Part shown: positions 9,217-17,658 of the stretch, in pieces | Numbering within the stretch: position 1 is the first letter of the stretch | Layout of the letters: the number at the start of each line of letters is the position of its first letter | From: Caulobacter rhizosphaerae | GTDB lineage: Bacteria; Pseudomonadota; Alphaproteobacteria; Caulobacterales; Caulobacteraceae | Reading direction: 5' to 3' | NCBI RefSeq assembly: GCF_010977555.1 | Contig: NZ_CP048815.1 | Coordinates: 558,001 to 622,000 of the forward strand | Length of the DNA stretch: 64,000 nt | Notes under the pieces: model-generated | Databases searched by the model: none | The model's input: the letters and a program-made list of their open reading frames with translations, nothing else | What the model was told of the DNA's origin: nothing | Position numbers and translations under genes: made by a program

Positions 9217-9915
9217 ATGATCGACGTTCGAACCTTCGACAGCCTGGGCGGCGCCAACCATGGTTGGCTGGACGCCAAGCACCACTTCTCGTTCGCCGAC
9301 TACCACGACCCTTCGCGCGTCCATCACGGCGCCCTGCGGGTGTGGAACGACGACACCATCGCGGCCGGCACGGGCTTTCCGCCCCATCCCCATGCCGACA
9401 TGGAGATCATCACCTATGTCCGTGAGGGCGCGATCACCCACCAGGACAGCCTGGGCAACAAGGGCCGCACCGAGGCGGGCGACGTCCAGGTGATGAGCGC
9501 TGGCACCGGCATCCGCCATTCCGAGTACAATCTGGAAAACACCACGACCAAGATCTTCCAGATCTGGATCATCCCCAACAAGCGCGGCGAAGGCCCGGCC
9601 TGGGGCGCCAAGCCCTTCCCCAAGGGCGACCGCAGCGGGAAGTTCGTGGCCCTGGCCAGCGGCTTCGACGGTGATACGGACGCTCTGCCGATCCGCACCG
9701 ACGCCCGCGTACTGGGCGCGACGCTGAAGGCTGGCGAGACCGCCGAGTACGCCATCGGCGCCGACCGCAAGGGTTATCTGGTGCCGTCGACCGGCAAGGT
9801 CGAGGTCAACGGCGTGGCTTTGAACACCCGCGACGGCGCGGCCATTCAAGACGAGGCCGTGATCCGCGTGAAAGCGTTGGAAGACGCGGAATTGGTGCTC
9901 GTCGACGCCGCTTAA
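9217..9915 (+). CDS. Pirin family protein (cupin, YhaK-like)
   Basis: A 232-residue two-domain cupin. The metal ligands are visible in the N-terminal domain: H57 and H59 in FPPHPHAD, H101 and E103 in IRHSEYN. Family members include quercetin 2,3-dioxygenases and redox-sensing regulators; activity here is not determined. The start ATG 9217 has AGGAG six bases upstream, and the frame upstream of it is open but unrelated to pirin. The gene is divergent from the LysR regulator and followed by wrbA after 72 nt, suggesting one stress-induced transcription unit, with a palindromic repeat between the two. Confidence 0.93.
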   Translation: MIDVRTFDSLGGANHGWLDAKHHFSFADYHDPSRVHHGALRVWNDDTIAAGTGFPPHPHADMEIITYVREGAITHQDSLGNKGRTEAGDVQVMSAGTGIRHSEYNLENTTTKIFQIWIIPNKRGEGPAWGAKPFPKGDRSGKFVALASGFDGDTDALPIRTDARVLGATLKAGETAEYAIGADRKGYLVPSTGKVEVNGVALNTRDGAAIQDEAVIRVKALEDAELVLVDAA

Positions 9916-9930
9916 TCAACACCCCCTGAC

Positions 9931-9956
9931 GGGAACAGGCGCATGCGCCTGTCCCC
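9931..9956. repeat. GGGGAC...GTCCCC palindrome, third copy
   Basis: A 26-nt palindrome with core AGGCGCATGCGCCT between the pirin and wrbA genes. It matches the perfect copy at 26522-26547 except that the fourth base is A in place of G. In the transcript it would fold into a hairpin that could stabilise or attenuate the pirin-wrbA message. Confidence 0.75.
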
Positions 9957-9987
9957 ACCCCTTCCAAACACTCACAAGGAGGCCGTC

Positions 9988-10587
9988 ATGGCCAAGGTTC
10001 TCGTCCTCTACTATTCCGCCTACGGCCACATCGAGACGATGGCCAACGCCGTCGCCGAAGGCGCCCGCGCCGCCGGCGCGACCGTCGATGTCAAGCGCGT
10101 GCCGGAACTGGTGCCGCAGGAGATCGCGGTGAAGTCGCACTACAAGCTGGACCAGGCCGCGCCGGTCGCCAAGATCGAGGATCTGGCCGAGTACGACGCC
10201 ATCATCGTCGGCGTCGGCACCCGCTTTGGGCGCATGGCCTCGCAGATGGCCAACTTCCTCGACCAGGCCGGCGGCCTGTGGGCCCGCGGCGCGTTGAACG
10301 GCAAGGTGGGCGGCGCCTTCACCTCGTCGGCCACCCAGCACGGCGGCAACGAGACCACCCTGTTCTCGATCATCACCAACCTGCTGCACTTCGGCATGAC
10401 CATCGTGGGCCTGCCCTACAGCCACCAGGGCCAGATGACCCTGGAGGAGATCACCGGCGGCGCGCCCTACGGCGCCACCACCATCGCCGGCGGCGACGGT
10501 TCGCGCCAGCCCAGCGAGCTGGAGCTGGCCGGCGCCCGCCACCAGGGCGAACTGGTCGCAAAGACGGCGGCCAAGCTGTTCGGCTAA
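9988..10587 (+). CDS. wrbA: NAD(P)H:quinone oxidoreductase WrbA
   Basis: A 199-residue flavodoxin-like FMN enzyme that reduces quinones by two electrons, preventing semiquinone formation. Typical WrbA sequence is seen throughout: the FMN phosphate loop [12 protein letters not shown] (8-19), [13 protein letters not shown], the [14 protein letters not shown] segment and the C-terminal [11 protein letters not shown]. Length is standard. ATG 9988 has AAGGAGG six bases upstream. It follows the pirin gene and ends before a clear intrinsic terminator. The neighbours LysR and pirin suggest induction by quinone or electrophile stress. Confidence 0.96.
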   Translation: MAKVLVLYYSAYGHIETMANAVAEGARAAGATVDVKRVPELVPQEIAVKSHYKLDQAAPVAKIEDLAEYDAIIVGVGTRFGRMASQMANFLDQAGGLWARGALNGKVGGAFTSSATQHGGNETTLFSIITNLLHFGMTIVGLPYSHQGQMTLEEITGGAPYGATTIAGGDGSRQPSELELAGARHQGELVAKTAAKLFG

Positions 10588-10648
10588 ATCGCGGACCCGA
10601 GTCCTGGCGGCGCGGTTCGTCCTCCCTCCTACGAACCGTGTCGCCAAC

Positions 10649-10688
10649 GACCGGCCGGCTCCCCGCGGAGTCGGCCGGTTTTGTTTTT
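10649..10688 (+). terminator. Intrinsic terminator of the pirin-wrbA unit
   Basis: A GC-rich stem (ACCGGCCGGCTCC paired with GGAGTCGGCCGGT, one wobble or mismatch, loop CCGC) is followed directly by TTTTGTTTTT. This is the clearest Rho-independent terminator in the window, 62 nt after the wrbA stop. Confidence 0.85.
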
Positions 10689-10957
10689 CAAGAACGCTGG
10701 CCGACCCGGCGGAGCGACGTTCGTTATCGCGCACCGAAGTCGCCGACGATCGCATCAGCGTCGTCGTGGAGCAGCAGCTTCTCCTTTTGGTTGAAATATT
10801 AAAAATTGTTACAAGAGGGTGCATTTCTGCACGTCCTGATGGGTCGTCGCCTGTTACGCAATTATAAGTAGCTTAAACCCCTCCTACACCAAAGGGATGC
10901 GTCAGGCGGAGCCGTCTGGGCGCGCCCGCCAACCAACTCATCAAGGGAGAGTAAGCG
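10689..10957. other. AT-richer leader region before the 10958 gene
   Basis: No gene is seen here. The segment becomes AT-rich around 10785-10890 (for example GAAATATTAAAAATTGTTAC and ACGCAATTATAAGTAGC), in contrast to its surroundings, and includes the small dyad GTGCA-TTTC-TGCAC near 10829. It most likely holds the promoter of the 10958 gene, leaving a leader of about 80-100 nt. I cannot place -35 and -10 boxes with confidence. Confidence 0.4.
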
Positions 10958-12208
10958 ATGGCTTATGATGCTGATGCCGCCGCCGTGGGCATTTCCCAGG
11001 TCTACTGGGACAAGGGCCTGAAGTATTTCACCAATGGCGACGACGCGACCACCGCGATCCAGAACCTGTACCTGGACTGGAAGCCGCCGTTCGACCTGGG
11101 ATCGCTGGCCGCCATCATCGGCGCCCTGTACGCCGACACCTACTGGGCCGCCCTGCCGAGCGACGGCCAGCGGATGTCGGTCACCCAGCTGGCCAACGAC
11201 CTGAGCGCCGCGATCGGGGTCAACCTGTCCGACGCCACCCGAGCGGCCCAGTTCGCCTTCTCGCGCTGGTACGGCCTGTTCGTTCGCGGCAACATGGCCA
11301 ACAGCGGCGAGATCCCCAAGCAGGGCACGCTGACCTCCAGTCCCGACGTGCTGGTCAACGGCTCGTCGCCGATGATCCCTCGCCTGATCATCACCAACTG
11401 GAACCAGGACACCTGGGGGCCGAAGCCGGGGTTGAAGAACTATGCCTACGGCCGGTCCCAGAGCCTGAACATCGGCGTGCCGATCACCCAGCCGACCGTG
11501 CGGATGTACTATACCGACGCCGGCTTCGTGCCGCCGCCCAGCAGCTGGATCCAGGTCTTCACCTATGACGACCAGCTGGAAAGCTCGCCGCTCGTCGACA
11601 TCAACGGCGGTCAGACCCTGGTCCCGGGAACCCGGTCGGCCAGCAAGCTGGCGTTCGGGGTCAACTTCCCCGGTACGGGCCACTACTGCATGATCACGGC
11701 CGCGGCGTCGGAATACTTCGCCAACAAGCCCAACGCCGGGCAGGGCAACTGGGATTCGGCCACCTGGCTGCAGTGCAACGGCGCGGCCGGCTGGCACAAT
11801 CTCGACGTCTCCAGCACGGGCGAAGCCTTCCTGAAGTTCTATAACCAGGACGACAGCGCCGAGCGCTTCGCGTTCGAGGCCCACTGCCACCAGGTGGACA
11901 AGGGCGCCAAGGTGTCGCTGGCCATCGACGGCCTGCTGCGGTCGACCGAGGCGGCGATCACCGCCGACTACCAGGTGGTCAGCGCCGAGGTCGAGGCCCC
12001 GCCGCATCACGTCGGCGAACTGGCGGTGCGGTTCGGCAAGCTGCCGCCGGGCTCGTCCGTGACCTTCTACAAGTATTGGGTGCTGCCGGTCGGCCACCCG
12101 TATCACCCCCACGCCGCCCGGCTGGTGGGCGACTTCGACGCCCTCGCGTCGGGCCAGCCGGTCCGCGTGCCGATGGGCGACTACACCTTCATCGGTCCCG
12201 AAGACTAA
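10958..12208 (+). CDS. Uncharacterised protein, 416 aa
   Basis: I do not recognise this family. The protein is 416 residues with no signal peptide, no membrane segment and no lipobox. It starts with a likely helical region (about 1-110, containing several W and Y) and continues as glycine-, tryptophan- and tyrosine-rich sequence that looks beta-rich (for example LIITNWNQDTWGP and WVLPVGHPYHPH near the end). Few cysteines (3) are present. A strong AAGGGAGAG ribosome-binding site sits 7-15 nt before ATG 10958, and the leader is unusually AT-rich, suggesting high or regulated expression. It stands alone between a terminator upstream and a hairpin downstream, so neighbours give no clue. Confidence 0.85.
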   Translation: MAYDADAAAVGISQVYWDKGLKYFTNGDDATTAIQNLYLDWKPPFDLGSLAAIIGALYADTYWAALPSDGQRMSVTQLANDLSAAIGVNLSDATRAAQFAFSRWYGLFVRGNMANSGEIPKQGTLTSSPDVLVNGSSPMIPRLIITNWNQDTWGPKPGLKNYAYGRSQSLNIGVPITQPTVRMYYTDAGFVPPPSSWIQVFTYDDQLESSPLVDINGGQTLVPGTRSASKLAFGVNFPGTGHYCMITAAASEYFANKPNAGQGNWDSATWLQCNGAAGWHNLDVSSTGEAFLKFYNQDDSAERFAFEAHCHQVDKGAKVSLAIDGLLRSTEAAITADYQVVSAEVEAPPHHVGELAVRFGKLPPGSSVTFYKYWVLPVGHPYHPHAARLVGDFDALASGQPVRVPMGDYTFIGPED

Positions 12209-12232
12209 GGCGGGGCGACGACGCGAGGCCCG

Positions 12233-12257
12233 GCGGGCGCGGCATGTCCGCGCCCGC
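12233..12257. terminator. Hairpin between converging genes
   Basis: GCGGGCGCGG-CATGT-CCGCGCCCGC forms a perfect 10-bp stem between the 10958 gene and the hglS gene, which converge here. No strong T-tract follows on either strand, so it may work as a bidirectional 3'-end structure rather than a classical terminator. Confidence 0.55.
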
Positions 12258-12280
12258 TTCGCCTTGCGCGTGGCGCCGGC

Positions 12281-13300
12281 TCACCCCGTCCGGGTCATCT
12301 TGAAGATCCCCTGGGCGTTCGAACTGTCGAACCGCAGGTCCAGCCTTTCCACGCCGGCCTCGTCCACGAACCGGTCGCGCGAGATGAACTCGTGGAACGA
12401 GCCGGGGACGGTCAGGGTCACTTCTCCGGCGTTGGTGGCGAACACGCGCTCGACCGGCTGCGCCTTGAACGCCGTCTGGCGTACGCGGCCCGAGCCCGAG
12501 ACCTCGACCTTGTCCTTGACCGGCCGGCCCAGGGCTTTCTGGCCCTCCGCCACGGCCTCGACATCGGGGACCCGGTCGGTGGCGTGGTTGAAGGCCTGGC
12601 CCTCGGTGGCGATCCAGGCGGCCTCGGCCGACTCGGCCAGCAGGGCCCTGTAGTGCTCCAGCCGCAGGGCGCCGTGGGTGCGCTCGAAGGCCGCGACCAC
12701 CTGGGGCAGGGCGGCGCGCGCCGCGTCCAGGTCGCAGGACCCTTCGGTGGCGAAGGCGGCCAGGGCCCGCTGGGCCTCCACGCCCAGGACGTCGGCGGTG
12801 GAGTCGAACACCGCATGGGCGATCACCTGAAAGGCCGGCGAGAAACGCTCGGCATGCAGTTCGCTGACGAAGAACTGCGGGATCGCCTCGGGATGGTCCA
12901 GATGGGCGAAGGCCCGGCCGGTCATCTTCAGCCGGTCCAGCGGATAGAGGTCGGCGACCGCGTAGCCCAGCGGCTCGAGGATCCGCGCGAAGGCCAGATG
13001 GCCGGCGGGCAACGCGCCGGTCGGGGCGCCGTCACCGAAGTCGATCGTGCGCAGGGCGCCGTGGTCGAACAGCACCTTGCGGCCCGCCGCGCGGCGCTCG
13101 GACACATAGGCCGCGCCCAGCGGCACGCGGCCCATGATGTCGTGGAACAGCACCGCGTTCAGCGCCATGGCGAACACCGCGCGCGACACCGGGCCGTCTG
13201 TCTCGGCCGCCAGGGGCGGAGCGATGTCCAGCACGTCGAGGATCGTGGCGGCGGCCTTCTGGCCGATGGCCGAGGCGACGAGGGTGGAGAGATGCGACAT
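12281..13300 (-). CDS. hglS: 2-oxoadipate dioxygenase/decarboxylase (DUF1338, HglS-like)
   Basis: A 339-residue DUF1338 protein. Characterised members (HglS of Pseudomonas putida) are Fe(II) enzymes that convert 2-oxoadipate, CO2 being released, into D-2-hydroxyglutarate in lysine breakdown. Candidate metal ligands with family-like spacing are H80 (VLFDHGALRT), H239 (GQAFNHATDR) and E304 (SFHEFISRD); R84 would bind substrate. At 339 residues it is shorter than the roughly 460-residue Pseudomonas enzyme, matching the short form of the family. It lies 9 nt after the ALDH7-type gene in the same operon as a D-2-hydroxyglutarate dehydrogenase-like gene, which would use its product. This context makes the assignment strong. 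Confidence 0.88.
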   Translation of the reverse strand: MSHLSTLVASAIGQKAAATILDVLDIAPPLAAETDGPVSRAVFAMALNAVLFHDIMGRVPLGAAYVSERRAAGRKVLFDHGALRTIDFGDGAPTGALPAGHLAFARILEPLGYAVADLYPLDRLKMTGRAFAHLDHPEAIPQFFVSELHAERFSPAFQVIAHAVFDSTADVLGVEAQRALAAFATEGSCDLDAARAALPQVVAAFERTHGALRLEHYRALLAESAEAAWIATEGQAFNHATDRVPDVEAVAEGQKALGRPVKDKVEVSGSGRVRQTAFKAQPVERVFATNAGEVTLTVPGSFHEFISRDRFVDEAGVERLDLRFDSSNAQGIFKMTRTG

Positions 13301-13309
13301 GTCGAAATC

Positions 13310-14833
13310 CTAGACGTCGAACGTGACCCCCTGCGCCAGCGGCAGGGTGGTCCCGTAGTTCACGGTGTTGGTGGCGCGGCGCATATAGGCCTTCCAGCTG
13401 TCGGAGCCGGCTTCACGGCCGCCGCCGGTCTCCTTCTCGCCGCCGAACGCCCCGCCGATCTCCGCGCCCGAGGGGCCGATATTGACGTTGGCGATGCCGC
13501 AATCGCTGCCTTGCGCCGACAGAAACAACTCGGCCTCGCGCAGGTTCAGCGTGAAGATCGATGACGACAGCCCCTGGGCCACGTCGTTCTGGGCGGCGAT
13601 GGCGTCGGCCAGTTCGGTGTAGCGCATCACGTAGAGGATCGGGGCGAAGGTTTCGGCCTTCACGATCTCGGCCTGGTGGTCGATCTCGACCAGGGCGGGA
13701 GCGACGTAGAAGGCGTTCGGCCCGCCAACCTCGACGCGGTCGCCGCCGACCACCCGGCCGCCGCCGGCGCGCGCGGCGTCCAGGGCCGACTGCATGGCGT
13801 CGAACGCGGCCTTGTCGATCAGCGGACCGACCAGAACGCCCGCCGCGCGCGGATCGCCGACCGGCACGGACGGATAGGCGCTCTTCAGCCGGTCGACGAA
13901 GGTGTCATAGACGCTGTCGTGCACGAACAGCCGGCGCAGGGTGGTGCAGCGCTGGCCCGCCGTGCCCATGGCGGCGAAGGCCACTCCCCGCAGGGTCAGG
14001 TCCAGGTCCGCCGACGGCGCGACGATGGCGGCGTTGTTGCCGCCCAGCTCCAGCAGGGCGCGGGCGAAGCGGGCGGCCAGCCTCGGCCCAACCGCCCGCC
14101 CCATGGCCGTCGAGCCGGTGGCCGAGACCAGCGGGACCTTCGGATGGTCGACCAGCGCCTCGCCGACCGCGCGGCCGCCGATCAGCAGGGTCGACAGGCC
14201 GGAAGGCGCGTCCGGACCGAACCGCGCGGCGGCGCGCTCGAACAGGGCCTGGGTGGCCAGGGCGACCAGCGGGGTCTTCTCCGACGGCTTCCACACCACG
14301 CTGTCGCCGCAGACGAAAGCCAGGGCCGCATTCCACGACCAGACGGCGACCGGGAAGTTGAAGGCGCTGATGACGCCCACCACGCCCAGCGGGCGCCAGG
14401 TCTCCATCATTCGGTGATCAGGACGTTCGCTCGCTATCGTCAGGCCGAACAGCTGGCGCGACAGGCCCACGGCGTAGTCGCAGATGTCGATCATCTCCTG
14501 CACCTCGCCCAGACCTTCGGAGACCACCTTGCCGGCCTCCAGGGTGACCAGGGCGGCGAGGTCGTCCTTGGCGGCGCGCAGTTCCTCGCCCAGCAGGCGG
14601 ACCAGCTCGCCGCGGCGCGGGGCGGGGACCTGGCGCCAGGCGAGGTAGGCGCCATGGGCGGCGTCGATGGCGGCCGCGGCCTGGGCGGGGGTGTGCTCGG
14701 GGAGGCTGGCCAGGATCTCGCCGGTGACCGGCGAGCGCGCCGCCAGGGTTCCACCATCCAGGGTGGACGCGGGAACGCCGAGGCGGTCGAGGATGGCGCG
14801 GGCTTCGGCGACGGCGGAGGGCAGGGTGGTCAT
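13310..14833 (-). CDS. amaB: ALDH7-family semialdehyde dehydrogenase (AmaB-like, lysine catabolism)
   Basis: A 507-residue NAD-dependent aldehyde dehydrogenase of the antiquitin/ALDH7 type, expected to oxidise 2-aminoadipate 6-semialdehyde (in balance with piperideine-6-carboxylate) to 2-aminoadipate. The general base is E262 (LLELGGNN) and the nucleophile C296 (GTAGQRCTTLRR). Antiquitin signatures include LTIASERPDHRMMETWRP and the C-terminal GGEKETGGGREAGSDSW. ATG 14833 is used; a GTG at 14842 would add three residues. The gene sits between the flavoprotein and hglS genes in the lysine operon, and a 115-nt inverted-repeat element separates it from the flavoprotein gene. Confidence 0.9.
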   Translation of the reverse strand: MTTLPSAVAEARAILDRLGVPASTLDGGTLAARSPVTGEILASLPEHTPAQAAAAIDAAHGAYLAWRQVPAPRRGELVRLLGEELRAAKDDLAALVTLEAGKVVSEGLGEVQEMIDICDYAVGLSRQLFGLTIASERPDHRMMETWRPLGVVGVISAFNFPVAVWSWNAALAFVCGDSVVWKPSEKTPLVALATQALFERAAARFGPDAPSGLSTLLIGGRAVGEALVDHPKVPLVSATGSTAMGRAVGPRLAARFARALLELGGNNAAIVAPSADLDLTLRGVAFAAMGTAGQRCTTLRRLFVHDSVYDTFVDRLKSAYPSVPVGDPRAAGVLVGPLIDKAAFDAMQSALDAARAGGGRVVGGDRVEVGGPNAFYVAPALVEIDHQAEIVKAETFAPILYVMRYTELADAIAAQNDVAQGLSSSIFTLNLREAELFLSAQGSDCGIANVNIGPSGAEIGGAFGGEKETGGGREAGSDSWKAYMRRATNTVNYGTTLPLAQGVTFDV

Positions 14834-14855
14834 GTGAGACACTCAATAAATCCGC

Positions 14856-14970
14856 TCATCCCGGCGAAAGCCGGGACCCAAGCGGAGTCGGAAATTGGGA
14901 TCGCAGCACCTGCTAGCGCATGGCGCGTCTTGTCGAAACTCAGCTTGGGTCCCGGCTTTCGCCGGGATGA
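14856..14970. repeat. 115-nt inverted-repeat (MITE-like) element inside the lysine operon
   Basis: Two perfect 28-nt inverted copies (14856-14883 and 14943-14970) flank a 59-nt unrelated centre. Each arm contains its own hairpin CCCGGC-GAAA-GCCGGG, so the RNA can fold either locally or as one long stem. It lies between the flavoprotein stop (14993) and the amaB start (14833), and so within the transcribed operon. The structure suits a non-autonomous mobile repeat or processing site that would lower expression of the downstream genes. Confidence 0.85.
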
Positions 14971-14992
14971 ATGGAGATTTGGGGCTCATAGT

Positions 14993-16444
14993 TCAATTGC
15001 CCCTCGCCGGCCCCAGCCGAACCGCCGCCGATCCCGTCCCGAACACCGCCGCCACCGCCGCCGAATAGTCTTGGACGAGGCGCGGCGTGAAGCGGTCGTA
15101 GGCGTCCTGGAACGCCCGGCCCAGGCCGTGCTCGCCGCTGAAGCTGGCGCCGAAGCCGTCGACGGCCAGGGTCAGCACCGCTTCGCGGAGGGCCGCGCGC
15201 CGCCCCGGCTCGACCGGGCCGACCAGGTTGAAGTGCACCCCGCCGTCGGCCACGTGGCCGAAGTCGCACAGGGCGTAGTCGGGAAAGTCGGCCTCCAGCA
15301 TCAGCACGGCCTCGCGGCGGAAGCGGGCCAGGTCGCGGCGGCGGAAGCTGAGGTCGAAGCCCACGACCGGCCCGCTGGCTCGCAGGCCTTCCGACAGCGA
15401 ATGGCGCAGGGCCCACATCTTCTCGACCGGGCCGAACAGGGCGTCGACCAGCAGGCCGTCGTCGCGTTCCAGCAAGTCGCCGGCGATCTGCTGCAGCACC
15501 TCGTCCAGCGAGACCTCGCCCTCGCGCGGGGCCCAGGTTCGGGTCAACTCGACCAATACGGCGTAGTCGGGAACGCCGCCGGCGAACGGGTTGCTCAGCG
15601 ACGGCACGTGGTCGATGGCCCGGGTCATGGCCGCCTTCGACAGGCCCTCGAAGGCCGTCAGGGTCGAGCCGGCCTGGACCTCGAACGCCTGCAGCAGCGG
15701 CAGGACCGCCTCGATGTCGCGCGGGACCAGCAGGGCGGCGGCGGTCTGGCGGGGGCGGTGGTGAACCTCGACGGTCACCTGGGTAATGATCCCAAACGCG
15801 CCACAACCGCCGACGAGCAGCTGGCGCAGGGCGACGGCGGCGTTGTCCTTGCGCAGGCCGTGCGAGAGCTGGAGCGTCGTGCCGGCCGCGTCGGCCAGCA
15901 CCACTTCCAGGCCCAGGACGTGGCGGCGCATGTCGCCATAGCGCAGGAACCGCGCCCCGCCGGTGTTGGTGGCGGCCATGCCGCCCAGGGTGGGATCGGC
16001 GCCCAGGTCGATGGGCAGGAACAGACCATGCGGCTCCAGCGCCGCGTTCAGCGCCGACAGCCGCACGCCGGCCCCGACCGTGGCCGTGCGGTCGGCGACG
16101 TCGATCTCCAGCGGCGCGGCCAGGCGATCCAGCGACAGCACCAGGTGCGTCCCGCTGGCGTCCGGCGTCGAGCCCTCGGCCAGGCCGGTATTGGCGCCCT
16201 GCGGCACGAATCTCAGGCCGTGGCGCACGCAATAGCCGACCACCGCCGAGACCTGCGCCGTGGTCGCCGGGCGGACGACCGCCGCCGCCGCCCCGCCGGC
16301 GTAGCGCGCAGGAGTCTCGTAGGCGGCGCGGTCGGCCGGATCGAGGATCAGGCCGCCGGGACCGACCAGGGCGGCCAGGGCGTCTTGGTGAACTTGGTCC
16401 AGCACGAAAGCGCAAACTCCAGGGGCGGCCATCATCTCCGCCAT
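14993..16444 (-). CDS. FAD-binding oxidoreductase, D-2-hydroxyglutarate dehydrogenase-like
   Basis: A 483-residue flavoprotein of the GlcD/D2HGDH group. The N-terminal PCMH-type FAD domain (about 30-215) carries RFVPQGANTGLAEGS and GADPTLGGMAATNTGGARF; the C-terminal half is FAD-oxidase C-type, ending with the signature SGEHGLGR. Such enzymes oxidise D-2-hydroxy acids and pass electrons to ETF or quinone. As the first gene of an operon with hglS it most likely turns D-2-hydroxyglutarate into 2-oxoglutarate, completing lysine degradation into the TCA cycle. This role is inferred from context. Only 53 nt separate it from the divergent Lrp-type regulator. Confidence 0.9.
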   Translation of the reverse strand: MAEMMAAPGVCAFVLDQVHQDALAALVGPGGLILDPADRAAYETPARYAGGAAAAVVRPATTAQVSAVVGYCVRHGLRFVPQGANTGLAEGSTPDASGTHLVLSLDRLAAPLEIDVADRTATVGAGVRLSALNAALEPHGLFLPIDLGADPTLGGMAATNTGGARFLRYGDMRRHVLGLEVVLADAAGTTLQLSHGLRKDNAAVALRQLLVGGCGAFGIITQVTVEVHHRPRQTAAALLVPRDIEAVLPLLQAFEVQAGSTLTAFEGLSKAAMTRAIDHVPSLSNPFAGGVPDYAVLVELTRTWAPREGEVSLDEVLQQIAGDLLERDDGLLVDALFGPVEKMWALRHSLSEGLRASGPVVGFDLSFRRRDLARFRREAVLMLEADFPDYALCDFGHVADGGVHFNLVGPVEPGRRAALREAVLTLAVDGFGASFSGEHGLGRAFQDAYDRFTPRLVQDYSAAVAAVFGTGSAAVRLGPARGN

Positions 16445-16497
16445 TCCGTCGAATCCTAGTGGCGGGATCGTCGGTTTGACGGCAGGATCTCGGCGAA

Positions 16498-16950
16498 ATG
16501 CAGTCTTCCGCCAGCATAATGACGATCGACGCCATCGACGAGAAGCTGATCGCCGCCTTGCGGGAGAACGGCCGGGCCTCGACCGCCGAACTCGCCCGGC
16601 GGGTCGGCCGCTCGCGCACCACGGTGCAAAGCCGGATCGAGCGGCTGGAACGCAGCGGGGTGATCGTCGGCTATACGGCCCGCCTGGCGCCCGACCACGC
16701 CCATGGCGCGGTGCGCGTGCACGTGATGATCAAGATCGGTCCCAAGGAGGCCCGCGCCGTCGAGGCGGCGCTGCGCGCGATCCCGCAGGTGCGGCTGCTG
16801 CACTCGGTCAGCGGCGACTACGACATGATCGCCATCGCCGCCACCGCGACGGTCGCGGAGATGGACGAGGTGCTCGACAGGATCGGCCATGTGGCGGGGG
16901 TCGAGCGCACGACCTCGTCGATCATCCTGTCGACCAAGTTCGATCGCTGA
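16498..16950 (+). CDS. Lrp/AsnC-family transcriptional regulator
   Basis: A 150-residue Lrp/AsnC protein: helix-turn-helix at about 8-60 (DEKLIAALRENGRASTAELARRVGRSRTTVQ in part) and a RAM/AsnC ligand-binding domain at about 70-145. These regulators sense amino acids. Divergent placement beside the lysine operon, with a shared 53-nt promoter gap (16445-16497), makes it the probable local regulator responding to lysine or 2-aminoadipate. ATG 16498 has AGGAT upstream; an alternative in-frame ATG at 16519 would shorten it by seven residues. Confidence 0.93.
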   Translation: MQSSASIMTIDAIDEKLIAALRENGRASTAELARRVGRSRTTVQSRIERLERSGVIVGYTARLAPDHAHGAVRVHVMIKIGPKEARAVEAALRAIPQVRLLHSVSGDYDMIAIAATATVAEMDEVLDRIGHVAGVERTTSSIILSTKFDR

Positions 16951-17054
16951 GGCCCGCTTGCGCGACGCGGACGGCGATGGAAAATCGCCGCTGGGGCGTC
17001 GTCCTCCCGTTGCGTGACTTCTCGCCTTCCTCGTCAGACCGAATGGAGAAGACA

Positions 17055-17468
17055 ATGCCCAAGAAATATACGGCCCAATGCGCCTGCGGCGCGGTGAAGT
17101 TCGCGTTCGACAGCGACCCGACGTTCGTCGCCAACTGCCATTGCAACGACTGCAAGCGGGCCTCGGGCGGCGAGATGGCGACCTTCTTCGCGGTGCCGGC
17201 CGACGACTTCGACCTGCTCAGCGGCCAGCCCAAGGCGTTCCACTATGTCGCCAATTCCGGCAACGGGCTGGATCGGAACTTCTGTCCGGACTGCGGGTCA
17301 CGGGTCTTCACCAGCAATCTCGACGGCTTTCCCGGCGCGGTCTTCGTCCAACTGGGCAGCCTGGATCGGCCGGACCTGATCGCGCCCAAGCTGGAGATGT
17401 TCACCGCGCGCCGGCTGGACTGGAACAGGCCGCTGGACCTGCCGCAGTTCGACGGCATGCCGAACTGA
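17055..17468 (+). CDS. GFA family (glutathione-dependent formaldehyde-activating-type) zinc protein
   Basis: A 137-residue CENP-V/GFA domain protein. The zinc-binding cysteines occur in the expected order: C9 and C11 in QCACGAV, CHCNDC around 28-33, and CPDCGS around 77-81. Members were named for formaldehyde activation with glutathione, but most have no tested activity, so function is uncertain. ATG 17055 has GGAG about seven bases upstream. It follows the Lrp gene in the same direction after 104 nt and may be a separate unit. Confidence 0.9.
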   Translation: MPKKYTAQCACGAVKFAFDSDPTFVANCHCNDCKRASGGEMATFFAVPADDFDLLSGQPKAFHYVANSGNGLDRNFCPDCGSRVFTSNLDGFPGAVFVQLGSLDRPDLIAPKLEMFTARRLDWNRPLDLPQFDGMPN

Positions 17469-17658
17469 TCTATTCGGACCGCAGCCGCGCGCGAACGTCC
17501 TGGTAGGCCGCGGCGACCAGGGCGTTCAGCGCGGCGGCGTCCATCGGCCGGCCCCAGGGTCTCTCCGCACCGCGCCGGCAAGTCGGAAGAGCTCCGTCAT
17601 CGGGCCAGAATGCCAGCGCCGCCCGGGCTTGTCGAAATCCCGGCGGCGGGTCGGCCCC

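Noticed and set aside
13676..16459. 927-codon plus-strand open frame opposite the lysine genes
   Set aside because: It spans two real genes and the inverted-repeat element on the other strand and has no recognisable protein sequence.
17470..17580. Short minus-strand frame ending AAYQDVRARLRSE
   Set aside because: It looks slightly protein-like, but has no ribosome-binding site and no recognised match. Not enough to call a gene or a remnant.
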